Shown: positions 5,877 through 13,244, counted from the stretch's first letter. The stretch: DNA of 15,972 bases from Candidatus Zixiibacteriota bacterium (GCA_023129805.1 JAGMBK010000029.1:1-15972); one strand, 5' to 3'. Notes: generated from the letters alone by a model not told the origin. Numbers and translations: made by a program.

Positions 5877-8036
5877 ATGAAAAAAAGAAAACTTTTTCTT
5901 CTCTGTCTGATTTCTATCTTTTTGTTAACAGGTTGTTCCAGAAACCTGATTAAACCACGTGTAGTGAATCAACCCCCTCCAGTAGAATCATCATCTACAG
6001 GACCTGGGATTGATTACGGCTCCTCTGTGGAGATTGTCCCCAGAGACGAATTCGAAGAGGTGGAACTATACTACGCCCTGGGAGTGACCGCCAATCAGGA
6101 TGGAAGGTGGCTGGAAGCTCAGGACCAATTTGAAGAAGCTTTAGAGCTTTTAGCCAATCTGGATCTTGAAGAAGGTGACTCTTTAAGAGAACGCAGATTC
6201 AAAAAACTTTTAAACGAGATAGCTGGGGATTATAAGATCACTCTGCTTGGTCTGGGTGTCCTATCCGGCGAAAGCTCCATATCTGCATTCCTGCAGAGAT
6301 TTCAGGATATAGAAAACTTCAAAGCTCTCCAAAAGGGAACGGTTGAAAAGATTGAACCTGCAAGTCAAGAAATCACCTATGACATGCCCATCGAATGGAA
6401 CCAGAGGGTGGAGAATTCCATCATTTATTTCCAGACCGTGGCAAGGGAAGCCTTTAAGACCTACTTGAAAAGGTCGGGCAAATACAAAGGTCTAATGGAG
6501 AGGATACTTCGTGAAAAGGGACTGCCTGAGGATTTGGTGTGGCTGTGTCTGGTGGAGAGCGGATTCAATCCCAAAGCCTATTCCTGGGCACGGGCTATGG
6601 GACCCTGGCAGTTTATTGCCTCCACCGGCAGGAAATATGGGTTGAGACGAAACTGGTGGTATGATGAGAGGAGAGACTTCGTTAAATCCACCTATGCCGC
6701 CTGCGATTATCTTACCTTTCTTTACAACAAGTTCAAATCCTGGCCCTTAGCTCTTGCGGCTTACAATGGCGGAGAGGGAAGGGTGGCGAGGGTAATGAAA
6801 AAACATAAGACTAACGACTTTTGGAAGCTGAAGTTGAACAAGCAGACTGCCAAATATGTACCCCTGTATATGGCCGCAACCATTATCGGCAAGGACCCGG
6901 AAAGATATGGCTTTGACGTTGAATATGATCAGCCAATTCAGTTCGACGTGGTCAAAGTGAATCAACCAGTGGATTTGAAGAAAGTTGCCAAGAGTTTGGG
7001 GGCTTCGTTTGCTGTGCTCAAAGAGCTTAATCCTGAGCTTCGTCGGGGGGTTACCCCACCCAATTATTCCGGATATAAGCTCAGGATTCCTGCCGGTACC
7101 AAAAAACTCTTTGCCCAAAAGTTCAAAGGCTACGATGCAAAGAGCAGCGGACTTTTTGTAGAGCACAAGGTTAAGAAAGGACAGACGCTTTCTCATCTTT
7201 CTCATAGATATGGAGTACCGATCTACGCTATCATGGAGCTGAACGGATTGACTAACAGACATCGATTGAGCATCGGGCAGCGCCTCATTATCCCTGCCAA
7301 CAGAGGGATAACGGCAAAAAGCACCTCCTCTAAAGTTGGTTCGTCAAAAAAAGCCAAGACAAGGGGAAGCGGATCCTTTATTTACACGGTGAAAAAAGGA
7401 GATAACCTCACCAAGCTAGCCTTGAAATTCAATACCACTGCAGGTGAGCTAAGGCGATTGAATAGTTTAAAGAATCCCCATCGAATAAGTCCAGGACAGA
7501 AGCTAAGGATTCCTGCAACAAGCTTGAGCTCAGGTGGGCTTTTTAAAGAGCATATTGTCAGAAGGGGAGAGAATCTTTCGTATCTGGCAAAAAAGTATGG
7601 TGTATCTCTGTCGGCTATCATGTCGGCCAATAATCTGTCAAGTAAACATATCCTGAAAATCGGTCAACGCCTTTTGATCCCTGCTTCTTCAGACGTAACT
7701 CTGCAAACTTACGTTGTTAAAAAGGGCGACACCATCTCTGATCTGGCTACCAGGTTCGGGAGCAGTACAGGCGAAATCAAGAAACTGAATGGGTTGACAA
7801 ATCCGCATCGTATCAAGAAAGGGCAGAGGCTGAAAATTCCGACACGAAATGGGAATGGCGGAAAAGAAAAAACAAAAGGAAGATGGATCACCTATGTGGT
7901 TAAAAAGGGCGATTCCTTGTGGAATATAGCGAAAGCTTTCGGGGTTTTGATGGACAAGCTGATACATTGGAACAATCTGGTTGCGCCCTCAAAGCTCCAA
8001 GTGGGAGAGAGGATCAGAATATTTCTCACAAATTAA
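5877..8036 (+). CDS. mltD: MltD-like membrane-bound lytic transglycosylase lipoprotein with five LysM domains
   Basis: The enzyme cleaves peptidoglycan glycan strands with formation of 1,6-anhydro-MurNAc. ATG 5877 is chosen because it has GGAGG at 5867-5871 and yields a classic lipoprotein signal (MKKRK, hydrophobic core, LLTGC) with the lipidated Cys at residue 20; the longer in-frame start at 5769 falls within the promoter. A short TPR-like helical stretch lies around residues 60-95. The SLT domain has the catalytic Glu227 in VESGFNPKAYS, then MGPWQFI and LALAAYNGGEGRV. A degenerate LysM-like segment follows (about 355-410), then five canonical LysM modules at about 430-475, 503-546, 558-602, 612-655 and 673-719, each beginning with a YTVKKGD-type motif and ending in RLxIP. 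Lipidation implies periplasmic anchoring to a membrane. E. coli MltD has fewer LysM modules. Length is 719 residues. Confidence 0.93.
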   Translation: MKKRKLFLLCLISIFLLTGCSRNLIKPRVVNQPPPVESSSTGPGIDYGSSVEIVPRDEFEEVELYYALGVTANQDGRWLEAQDQFEEALELLANLDLEEGDSLRERRFKKLLNEIAGDYKITLLGLGVLSGESSISAFLQRFQDIENFKALQKGTVEKIEPASQEITYDMPIEWNQRVENSIIYFQTVAREAFKTYLKRSGKYKGLMERILREKGLPEDLVWLCLVESGFNPKAYSWARAMGPWQFIASTGRKYGLRRNWWYDERRDFVKSTYAACDYLTFLYNKFKSWPLALAAYNGGEGRVARVMKKHKTNDFWKLKLNKQTAKYVPLYMAATIIGKDPERYGFDVEYDQPIQFDVVKVNQPVDLKKVAKSLGASFAVLKELNPELRRGVTPPNYSGYKLRIPAGTKKLFAQKFKGYDAKSSGLFVEHKVKKGQTLSHLSHRYGVPIYAIMELNGLTNRHRLSIGQRLIIPANRGITAKSTSSKVGSSKKAKTRGSGSFIYTVKKGDNLTKLALKFNTTAGELRRLNSLKNPHRISPGQKLRIPATSLSSGGLFKEHIVRRGENLSYLAKKYGVSLSAIMSANNLSSKHILKIGQRLLIPASSDVTLQTYVVKKGDTISDLATRFGSSTGEIKKLNGLTNPHRIKKGQRLKIPTRNGNGGKEKTKGRWITYVVKKGDSLWNIAKAFGVLMDKLIHWNNLVAPSKLQVGERIRIFLTN

Positions 8037-8113
8037 CACAATGTTTTAACTCATTGTTGCGTATGCTTTTATTGGGTTTGATTCGCTAACACTCCCCCGG
8101 GAGGAAATAAAAG

Positions 8114-9007
8114 GTGGCAAAGAAAAGTGATGTGGTGATTGCGGTTATAATTGTTATCAGCTTCTTGGTTATCTTGTCTTTGACTTTATTTGCCTTTATC
8201 GGGCTTTCTGGTAATGGATCGTTGCTCTGGACCGGTGTGGGCAAAAGGGTGGCGATAGTGGATGTGCATGGTGTGATCCAGAATTCGTCTGAAGTGATCC
8301 GACAGTTGAGGAAATATGCAAAAGAGGGCTCGGTTCCGGCTGTGGTGGTGCATATCAATAGCCCGGGGGGTGGAGCGGCTCCTTCTCAGGAAATCTATGA
8401 GGAGATTAACAAATTAAGGAAAAAAGGGAAAAAAGTGGTAGCCTCCATGGGGAGTGTGGGTGCCTCAGGTGGCTACTACGTTGCCTGTGCCGCTGATACC
8501 ATCGTGGCTAATCCTGCCACTTTAACCGGAAGCATCGGGGTCATCTTTCAGTTTCCGGTGGCTGAGGAATTGTTCAAAAAGATCGGGGTGAAGTTTGAGG
8601 TGGTAAAAAGAGGAGAAATCAAAGATGTGGGCTCCATAGCCAGATCCATGACCAAAAGGGAGAGGGAGTCTTTACAGTCGGTGGTTGACGACACCTATGA
8701 GCAGTTTGTGGAGGTGGTAGTAGAAAGTCGGGGAATGGAAAAGGAGGAGGTTTTAAAAATCGCGGACGGAAGCATCTTCACCGGAAGACAGGCAAAAGAG
8801 ATGGGGTTGGTGGATGAGCTGGGAAACCTGCAGGATGCCATAAAGATAGCTGGGGAGATGGTGGGAATCGAAGAATTCCCCAAAACCATCAAGGAAAGAA
8901 AGAAGAAGATCTCCTGGTTTGACCTTTTAACTCAAAAAGTGGATGACCTTCTAAAGCTGGATGAAAGTGAAAAATTGATGCCGAGGTTAGAGTATATATT
9001 TAAGTAA
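8114..9007 (+). CDS. sppA: Signal peptide peptidase SppA, short form
   Basis: SppA is an inner-membrane serine peptidase that degrades cleaved signal peptides. The GTG start at 8114 has GGGAGGA at 8099-8105, 8 bases upstream. One N-terminal transmembrane segment (about residues 7-32) is followed by a ClpP-like protease fold. NSPGGG builds the oxyanion region, the nucleophile is Ser118 in GASGGYYVA, and the general base is Lys170 in GEIKDVGS. The 52-residue spacing between Ser and Lys equals that of the Bacillus subtilis enzyme (Ser147/Lys199), supporting a true Ser/Lys dyad. At 297 residues it is the half-length form that assembles as an oligomer, not the duplicated E. coli type. The CTCC just upstream of the ribosome binding site can pair with it (CTCC/GGAG), a possible mild brake on initiation. 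Confidence 0.93.
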   Translation: MAKKSDVVIAVIIVISFLVILSLTLFAFIGLSGNGSLLWTGVGKRVAIVDVHGVIQNSSEVIRQLRKYAKEGSVPAVVVHINSPGGGAAPSQEIYEEINKLRKKGKKVVASMGSVGASGGYYVACAADTIVANPATLTGSIGVIFQFPVAEELFKKIGVKFEVVKRGEIKDVGSIARSMTKRERESLQSVVDDTYEQFVEVVVESRGMEKEEVLKIADGSIFTGRQAKEMGLVDELGNLQDAIKIAGEMVGIEEFPKTIKERKKKISWFDLLTQKVDDLLKLDESEKLMPRLEYIFK

Positions 9008-9094
9008 CTTTAACCTTAGGAAGGAAAAGGTAGGTGCCCATTTGGGCGTTTACAATAGATAGCCCAAATCAGGTGCAATCTCGTTTTAACTAAT

Positions 9095-9319
9095 ATGCCT
9101 ATTTACGAATTTACATGTCAGCGTTGCGGTGCTAAATTTGAGATTCTTCAGAGAACCAATCAAGACGAAAAACCGTCTTGTCCTGAATGTGGAACAGAAG
9201 AGGTTAGGAAAGTCTTTTCCGTTTTTGGCTTCTCGTCTGGAGGAAAATTTGTCTCCTCTTCCTCCGAAGGGGCAAGTTGTTCCACTTGTAGTGTGCGAAA
9301 CTGTAGCAGTTGCAGATAA
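9095..9319 (+). CDS. FmdB-family putative regulatory zinc ribbon protein
   Basis: This 74-residue protein starts MPIYEFTC, typical of the FmdB/CxxC_CxxC_SSSS family. Two CxxC pairs, Cys8/Cys11 and Cys29/Cys32, form the zinc ribbon, and a serine-rich tail leads to a second cysteine cluster (Cys62, 65, 70, 73), also usual in the family. Members were named after a presumed regulator of formamidase, but the function is not established in most bacteria. Nucleic-acid or protein binding is plausible. The preceding 87 bases hold a small hairpin choice: GCCCA/TGGGC (9036-9047) versus TTTGGGC/GCCCAAA (9041-9047 with 9062-9068). No strong ribosome binding site is visible near the ATG. An overlapping ORF in another frame (9129-9332) is a shadow. 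Confidence 0.85.
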   Translation: MPIYEFTCQRCGAKFEILQRTNQDEKPSCPECGTEEVRKVFSVFGFSSGGKFVSSSSEGASCSTCSVRNCSSCR

Positions 9320-9396
9320 GAACATCATTTGATTGGGCATATTGAAAATTCAGAAAAAAAGATTTAGTCTCTAAAATCCATTAGAGGAGGTGTTAT

Positions 9397-9684
9397 ATGA
9401 CCAAAGCGGATTTGGTTGAGGCAGTGGTTGAAAAGACCGGTCTTACCCGAACCGATGTAGCCGTGGTGGTGGACAAGTTCTTAGAAGCGATAAAGCAAAC
9501 CTTAGAGAGCGGTAACAATATTGAGATCAGAGGATTCGGGACTTTCAAGATCAAGCAGAGAAAAGCGCGAAAGGCGCGCAACCCCAGAACTGGTGAGGAG
9601 GTGCCGGTTCCAGATCGAATGGTGCCGGTATTCAAGCCCTCCAACGAGTTTAAGGCTTTAATCACCAAGCTCCCCCTTGAATAA
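9397..9684 (+). CDS. hup: HU/IHF family DNA-binding protein
   Basis: A 95-residue histone-like DNA-binding protein. The N-terminal helices (TKADLVEAVVEKTGLTRTD and VDKFLEAIKQTL) form the dimer core. GFGTFKIKQRKARKARNPRTG is the family signature leading into the flexible beta arm, which carries the conserved RNPRTGE segment. Tip residues after the RNP turn are VPVPDRMVP. It binds and bends DNA in the nucleoid as a dimer. Whether it is HU or an IHF subunit cannot be settled from this one sequence; the gene symbol is generic. It has one of the strongest ribosome binding sites in the window, AGGAGGTG at 9385-9392, consistent with high expression. The tiny basic gene at 9726 follows by 41 bases and may be cotranscribed. 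Confidence 0.93.
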   Translation: MTKADLVEAVVEKTGLTRTDVAVVVDKFLEAIKQTLESGNNIEIRGFGTFKIKQRKARKARNPRTGEEVPVPDRMVPVFKPSNEFKALITKLPLE

Positions 9685-9725
9685 AATGCCCGGTATTTTC
9701 AACTAAACTAATAGATGGAGCGAGT

Positions 9726-9821
9726 ATGCCGTGTGGTAGAAAGCGAAAAAGACGCAAGATAAAAACGCACAAGAGAAAAAAGAAGCTCAGAGCCAACCGA
9801 CACAAGAAGAAACCGCGCTAA
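9726..9821 (+). CDS. AURKAIP1/COX24-domain small basic protein (mS38/bS22-like, putative ribosomal)
   Basis: A 31-residue ORF, MPCGRKRKRRKIKTHKRKKK followed by LRANRHKKKPR, with GGAG at 9717-9720 placed 5 bases before the ATG. The spacing of the basic residues and the KIKTHKRKKKLRANRHKKK core match the short AURKAIP1/COX24 proteins annotated in Bacteroidetes and related phyla. These are homologous to mitochondrial mS38 and similar to mycobacterial bS22, which sit on the small ribosomal subunit. More than half of the residues are Lys or Arg, as expected of an rRNA-embedded peptide. The role here is inferred from family resemblance. The ORF lies between the HU and phosphodiesterase genes and is small enough to be missed by automated gene calling. 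Confidence 0.8.
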   Translation: MPCGRKRKRRKIKTHKRKKKLRANRHKKKPR

Positions 9822-9844
9822 GCTGGCAAGCCACACCCGGACAT

Positions 9845-10333
9845 ATGATCTTTGTGCTATCAGATACACATGTTCCCCAAAGGATGGCAAAGCTTCCCCG
9901 GAAGTTTTTGGATCAGATCAAATCAGGTGACATAATCTTTCACGCTGGTGACTTTGTCCGATGGGAGGTCTTCCAAAAACTCAAAAGTCTGGCAATGCTT
10001 CATGCGGTTTTTGGAAACATGGATGATGCAAAGATAGGAAGGATTCTTCCTCAGAAAAAAGTGGTTGAGGTGCAAGGCAAGAAAATCGGATTGTGTCATG
10101 GATCTGGTTCTCCTTACAGATTAAGCGAGAGGGTGTATCGAGAGTTCGGGGAGAGGTGCGATGTGTTAATCTTCGGGCATTCGCATGTTCCCTATAACAG
10201 AAAGATAGACGATACCCTGCTTTTCAATCCGGGAAGCCTTTCCGGAAACATGACACCTCCTTTTGCCGCCACCTACGGGGTTCTCACCATCGAGGGCGAC
10301 GATGTATGGGCTGAGATCTTTGAGTTGAAGTGA
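9845..10333 (+). CDS. YfcE/MJ0936-type metallophosphoesterase (phosphodiesterase)
   Basis: A compact 162-residue calcineurin-like phosphoesterase. Every metal-binding motif is present in order: SDTH (Asp7, His9), HAGD (Asp36), GNMD (Asn58, Asp60), CHG (His85) and GHSHVP (His112, His114), followed by NPGS. This is the arrangement of the YfcE/MJ0936 family of two-metal phosphodiesterases, which act on artificial phosphodiesters in vitro and whose physiological substrate is generally unknown. No signal peptide or transmembrane segment is visible, so it should be cytoplasmic. It starts 23 bases after the small basic gene without a strong ribosome binding site (CCCGG just upstream). In several bacteria such genes neighbour rdgB or rph; neither is present here, so context does not specify a substrate. 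Confidence 0.9.
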   Translation: MIFVLSDTHVPQRMAKLPRKFLDQIKSGDIIFHAGDFVRWEVFQKLKSLAMLHAVFGNMDDAKIGRILPQKKVVEVQGKKIGLCHGSGSPYRLSERVYREFGERCDVLIFGHSHVPYNRKIDDTLLFNPGSLSGNMTPPFAATYGVLTIEGDDVWAEIFELK

Positions 10334-10363
10334 GGCTCGGCATTATTTACATACATTCAACTT

Positions 10364-10405
10364 GAGACTGACAACTGCTAACTGATGACTGAAAACTGAT
10401 AACTG
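10364..10405 (+). repeat. Heptanucleotide repeat array (NNAACTG type) upstream of tRNA-Arg
   Basis: Six contiguous units of exactly 7 bases: GAGACTG, ACAACTG, CTAACTG, ATGACTG, AAAACTG, ATAACTG. The third to seventh positions are nearly invariant (RACTG or AACTG). The array ends 10 bases before the tRNA. The period is the same as in the 1705-2365 arrays but the consensus word is different. Confidence 0.8.
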
Positions 10406-10415
10406 AATTTTTCTT

Positions 10416-10488
10416 GCCCCTGTAGCTCAGTTGGATAGAGCAGCGGCCTCCGGAGCCGCGTGCACCCGTTCGAGTCGGGTCAGGGGTA
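10416..10488 (+). tRNA. tRNA-Arg (anticodon CCG)
   Basis: A complete cloverleaf can be drawn. Acceptor GCCCCTG (10416-10422) pairs with CAGGGGT (10481-10487), with G-T at the first pair, and the discriminator is A10488. The D stem is GCTC/GAGC. The anticodon stem GCGGC (10443-10447) pairs with GCCGC (10455-10459), and loop CTCCGGA places CCG at 10450-10452. A 4-base variable region is followed by T stem ACCCG/CGGGT with loop TTCGAGT. CCG reads the arginine codon CGG. The CCA end is not encoded. The tRNA lies between two different heptamer arrays. Confidence 0.96.
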
Positions 10489-10494
10489 TTTAAG

Positions 10495-10529
10495 GCGGTT
10501 CATGGTTCGCGGTTCATAGTTCATAGAAA
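10495..10529 (+). repeat. Heptanucleotide repeat array (NNGGTTC type) downstream of tRNA-Arg
   Basis: Five in-phase 7-base units start 6 bases after the tRNA end: GCGGTTC, ATGGTTC, GCGGTTC, ATAGTTC, ATAGAAA. The core is RGTTC. This is a third heptamer word in the window, unrelated to those at 1705 or 10364. Confidence 0.75.
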
Positions 10530-10571
10530 AACCAAAGGCGTAAGGTAGGATTTGCAGGATGTAGTGAGTAA

Positions 10572-10639
10572 TGGTAGCCGCAGGCTTTAGCCTGCGAGAA
10601 TTTTAAGAAGACTGCGCAACATGAAGGTTGCGGCTACCA
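10572..10639. repeat. REP/BIME-like two-hairpin element, GTAG type
   Basis: The outer stem TGGTAGCCGCA (10572-10582) is a perfect 11-base inverted repeat with TGCGGCTACCA (10629-10639). Two inner hairpins compete with or extend it: CGCAGG (10579-10584) with CCTGCG (10591-10596), loop CTTTAG, and CGCAAC (10615-10620) with GTTGCG (10627-10632), loop ATGAAG. Both units read GTAGC followed by the hairpin when viewed from their own end. Their stems differ by two compensated base pairs. The minus-strand unit has loop CTTCAT, which also occurs at 1795-1800 in the element at 1782-1836, so the two elements belong to one family. Confidence 0.78.
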
Positions 10640-10661
10640 CAAGAATTTGATTGAGGTGACA

Positions 10662-11372
10662 GTGAAGGTTGTTGCTTTAATAGCAAGTATAGTTACAATA
10701 GTTTTGGCTGGGTTTGCAATTTGGCAAGCTAATCATCATAGAGACCAAAGCGACAAACTTAACCGAGACACGACTGAAAAACTGGCGCGCATAGAAGCTT
10801 TTGCAACTTCCACCAAAGAGGATGCTTTTGCTGAAATAAAACGATGGGGTGATTTTGCGAGAGCCGGGGGGAAGGCGTTGGAGGAAGCAGAGAAAGCAAA
10901 AGAAGAAGAAATGAGCAGACTGAAAGATGAGATACAAACCAATACGGCAGCAGAAATTAGCAAAGTACTTCAAACTGTAGAAAGCAAACTAAGCTCGTCC
11001 GCCCAAAGTCAGAGTATGGCTGAAATTAAAAGCCAATTTGACAAATTAGAAAAGGAGATTGCAAAGATTCAAGACGATGCGGTAGCCAGTATAATGGACG
11101 CGGAGAAAAGGAGCAGAATAGCAACCTTGCTGGCTCAGCTTTCACCCACAGAAAAGGGTGTACTTAGGAAAATTGCCGACAACCCTGGCTGGACGACATA
11201 TGAATATCTGGAAGTCCAAGGGTACGACCGCCTTCCTATAGACTTAGCTGTTACTAAAGTTGAATTTCATGGGTTACTGCATGATCGCTCGGAACCAATT
11301 GCAGCTGGTCTTGAGGCGAGAACTGGATTTATGCTAGACGAGGATTTGAAAAAGGTTTTACTGGGAGCATAG
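10662..11372 (+). CDS. Hypothetical membrane-anchored coiled-coil protein
   Basis: I do not recognise this protein. The GTG at 10662 is preferred over the TTG at 10647 because GAGGTGA (10653-10659) is a near-ideal Shine-Dalgarno for it; that start gives 236 residues. A single transmembrane segment (about residues 2-22, hydrophobic from KVVALIASIV to FAIW) is followed by a long charged, heptad-rich region (about 25-150) that should form a coiled coil, with two negatively charged stretches such as EEAEKAKEEE. The last about 80 residues (TEKGVLRKIADNPGWTTYEY onward) look like a small mixed, possibly winged-helix-like, domain. The topology suggests a short periplasmic N-terminus and a cytoplasmic coiled coil. 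The stop codon is one base before the proS ATG, so translational coupling is likely. The link to proS is positional only. Confidence 0.75.
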   Translation: MKVVALIASIVTIVLAGFAIWQANHHRDQSDKLNRDTTEKLARIEAFATSTKEDAFAEIKRWGDFARAGGKALEEAEKAKEEEMSRLKDEIQTNTAAEISKVLQTVESKLSSSAQSQSMAEIKSQFDKLEKEIAKIQDDAVASIMDAEKRSRIATLLAQLSPTEKGVLRKIADNPGWTTYEYLEVQGYDRLPIDLAVTKVEFHGLLHDRSEPIAAGLEARTGFMLDEDLKKVLLGA

Positions 11373-11373
11373 T

Positions 11374-13092
11374 ATGAAATGGACCGAGACTTACATACCC
11401 ACTTTAAGGGACGATCCAGCTGAGGCGGAGATAGTCAGCCATAAGCTTTTGGTGCGGGCAGGGTACATTAGAAAATTAGCCGCCGGAGTATATAATTATC
11501 TCCCTTTAATGCAAAGGGTACTGCTTAAAGTTACCGACATTGTTCGTCAGGAGATGAACGCCGCCGGCGCCCAGGAGATATTGATGCCGGTGCTTCACCC
11601 GGCAGAGCTTTGGCAGCAAAGCGGAAGATGGCATACCGTAGGCAAGGAGTTGATGAAAGCTAAGGATCGGCATGATCGGGATCTGGTTCTGGGTGGCACT
11701 CACGAGGAGGTGGTCACCCACCTGATCAAAGGAGAGGTCAAATCCTACCGTCAACTCCCTTTGAACCTGTATCAAATTCAGAATAAATTCAGAGATGAAA
11801 TCAGACCGCGGTTCGGTTTGATGAGAGGTCGGGAGTTCATAATGAAGGATGCATACTCCTTTGATAAGGATGAGGAGAGCTTCAAGATCAGCTATCAGAG
11901 AATGCTGGATGCATATTTTAGAATTTTCAACCGGTGCGGGCTTAAGACCAAGATGGTGGAATCAGACACCGGAGCTATGGGGGGCAAGGCGGCGCATGAA
12001 TTCATGGTTATAGTTGACACAGAAGGTGGAGAAAACGTCATATTCTACTGCGATCAATGTGACTATGCGGCAAACATAGATAAAGCCAGCTCGCTGGAAC
12101 TTGAGCCATATAAAGAAGAAGATTCAGAAAAACCGATTCGGAAGGTTGCCACTCCAGACGTCAAGACTGTCGAGGAAGTAACGGCGTTTTTGAATGTCCC
12201 GGCAAAAAAGTTAGCCAAGACTTTGTTATATAAAGGAGATGAAAAAATCGTTGCGGCTGTGATAAGAGGCGACCGACAGATAAATGAGGTTAAGCTAAAA
12301 AATTTTCTGGGGTGTATAAACCTAGAGATGGCAGATGCAGAGACAGTGCAAAAAATCACCGGCGCACTGGTTGGGTTTGCCGGCCCCTTGAATCTAAATA
12401 ACGTTACAATAATAGCAGATGAGGAAATTCTACGTTTGAAAAATTTTGTCACCGGGGCTAATGAGAACGATTACCATTTTGTAAACGTCAATATTGGTCG
12501 CGATTTCAAGATAGATCAGGTGACAGAGATCAGATGTGCTCAGGAGGGCGAGTTGTGCCCTCGATGTAAGGAGGGTAAACTTCTTACCTCCCGGGGCATA
12601 GAGGTAGGGAATACTTTCATGCTGGGAACGAAGTATAGCCAGGCTTTGGGTGCCACCTTTCTGGATGCAGACGGACAGGAGAAACCATTCATCATGGGAT
12701 CGTATGGAATAGGAATCACCCGCACTGCCCAAGCGACGGTGGAAAAGTTCCACGATGAGAAAGGCATAATCTGGCCCGCCTCCATCGCCCCTTTCTCCGT
12801 GGATATTCTTCCTTTGAATGTAGCTGATGATAGACAGAAAAAAGTGGCTTTCGAAATATATCAAAAGATGAGAGAAGAAAAAATTGAGGTGTTGATCGAT
12901 GATAGAGACGAAAGAGCTGGAGTGAAATTCAACGACGCCGATCTGATCGGACTGCCTTTGAGGATAAACGTGGGAGCGAAAAGTTTGAAAGAGGACAAGG
13001 TGGAAATATGTGTGAGAAAGACAAGGGAGGTGATCTCGGTACCCCAGGATGAGGTGGTTGAAAAATGCAAAAAACTTCTAAGTCTTATTTAA
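11374..13092 (+). CDS. proS: Proline-tRNA ligase, bacterial type with editing domain
   Basis: ProRS charges tRNA-Pro with proline in the cytoplasm. At 572 residues it has the same length as the E. coli enzyme. The class II core shows motif 1 (VRQEMNAAGAQEILMPVL region), motif 2 around FRDEIRPRFGLMRGREFIMK, and motif 3 MGSYGIGITRT near residues 440-451. TGAMGGKAAHEFM is a typical prokaryotic-type ProRS signature. An inserted YbaK-like editing domain occupies roughly residues 220-410 (VKTVEEVTAFLNV, KKLAKTLLYK, GFAGP), which hydrolyses Ala-tRNA-Pro. The C-terminal anticodon-binding domain includes DDRDERAGVKFNDADLIGLPLRI. The start codon lies one base after the upstream hypothetical gene; GGGAG inside that gene (11362-11366) can serve as ribosome binding site. 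Confidence 0.97.
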   Translation: MKWTETYIPTLRDDPAEAEIVSHKLLVRAGYIRKLAAGVYNYLPLMQRVLLKVTDIVRQEMNAAGAQEILMPVLHPAELWQQSGRWHTVGKELMKAKDRHDRDLVLGGTHEEVVTHLIKGEVKSYRQLPLNLYQIQNKFRDEIRPRFGLMRGREFIMKDAYSFDKDEESFKISYQRMLDAYFRIFNRCGLKTKMVESDTGAMGGKAAHEFMVIVDTEGGENVIFYCDQCDYAANIDKASSLELEPYKEEDSEKPIRKVATPDVKTVEEVTAFLNVPAKKLAKTLLYKGDEKIVAAVIRGDRQINEVKLKNFLGCINLEMADAETVQKITGALVGFAGPLNLNNVTIIADEEILRLKNFVTGANENDYHFVNVNIGRDFKIDQVTEIRCAQEGELCPRCKEGKLLTSRGIEVGNTFMLGTKYSQALGATFLDADGQEKPFIMGSYGIGITRTAQATVEKFHDEKGIIWPASIAPFSVDILPLNVADDRQKKVAFEIYQKMREEKIEVLIDDRDERAGVKFNDADLIGLPLRINVGAKSLKEDKVEICVRKTREVISVPQDEVVEKCKKLLSLI

Positions 13093-13208
13093 ATCGATCC
13101 AGACTGCGAAACAATTGGTTTAGTATTACAGGATTAGGAGAAAACAAAGAACCAGATGAGGAAATTAATCAGCCGTATTAGAGGACATAAATAAAAATCA
13201 TTTTTGTA

Positions 13209-13244
13209 TTGCTTTTTTGACAAGAGGTCTTATATTATAAAGTT
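13209..13244 (+). promoter_or_regulatory. Putative promoter for the rimP-nusA-infB operon
   Basis: A perfect TTGACA lies at 13217-13222, and TATTAT (13233-13238) and TATAAA (13236-13241) lie downstream. TTGACA is only 10-13 bases from them, too close for a standard spacer. TTGCTT at 13209-13214 is 18 bases from TATTAT and could serve as -35. The region is clearly promoter-like but the exact elements are ambiguous. A start near 13245 would put the downstream hairpin at the very 5' end of the transcript. The rest of the proS-rimP gap (13093-13208) shows no feature I can support. Confidence 0.5.

Noticed and set aside
8038..8057. ACAATG/CATTGT stem after mltD as a terminator
   Set aside because: Only six mostly A-T pairs with an 8-base loop and no U tract; not enough to call a terminator.
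9129..9332. 67-codon frame overlapping the FmdB-type gene
   Set aside because: It is a shadow frame; the other frame has the conserved MPIYEFTC start and both CxxC pairs.
13156..13194. 12-codon frame starting ATGAGGAAATTAATC before rimP as a possible leader peptide
   Set aside because: The only AGGAG is about 15 bases away, too far, and the frame lies upstream of the likely promoter, so it would not be part of the rimP mRNA.
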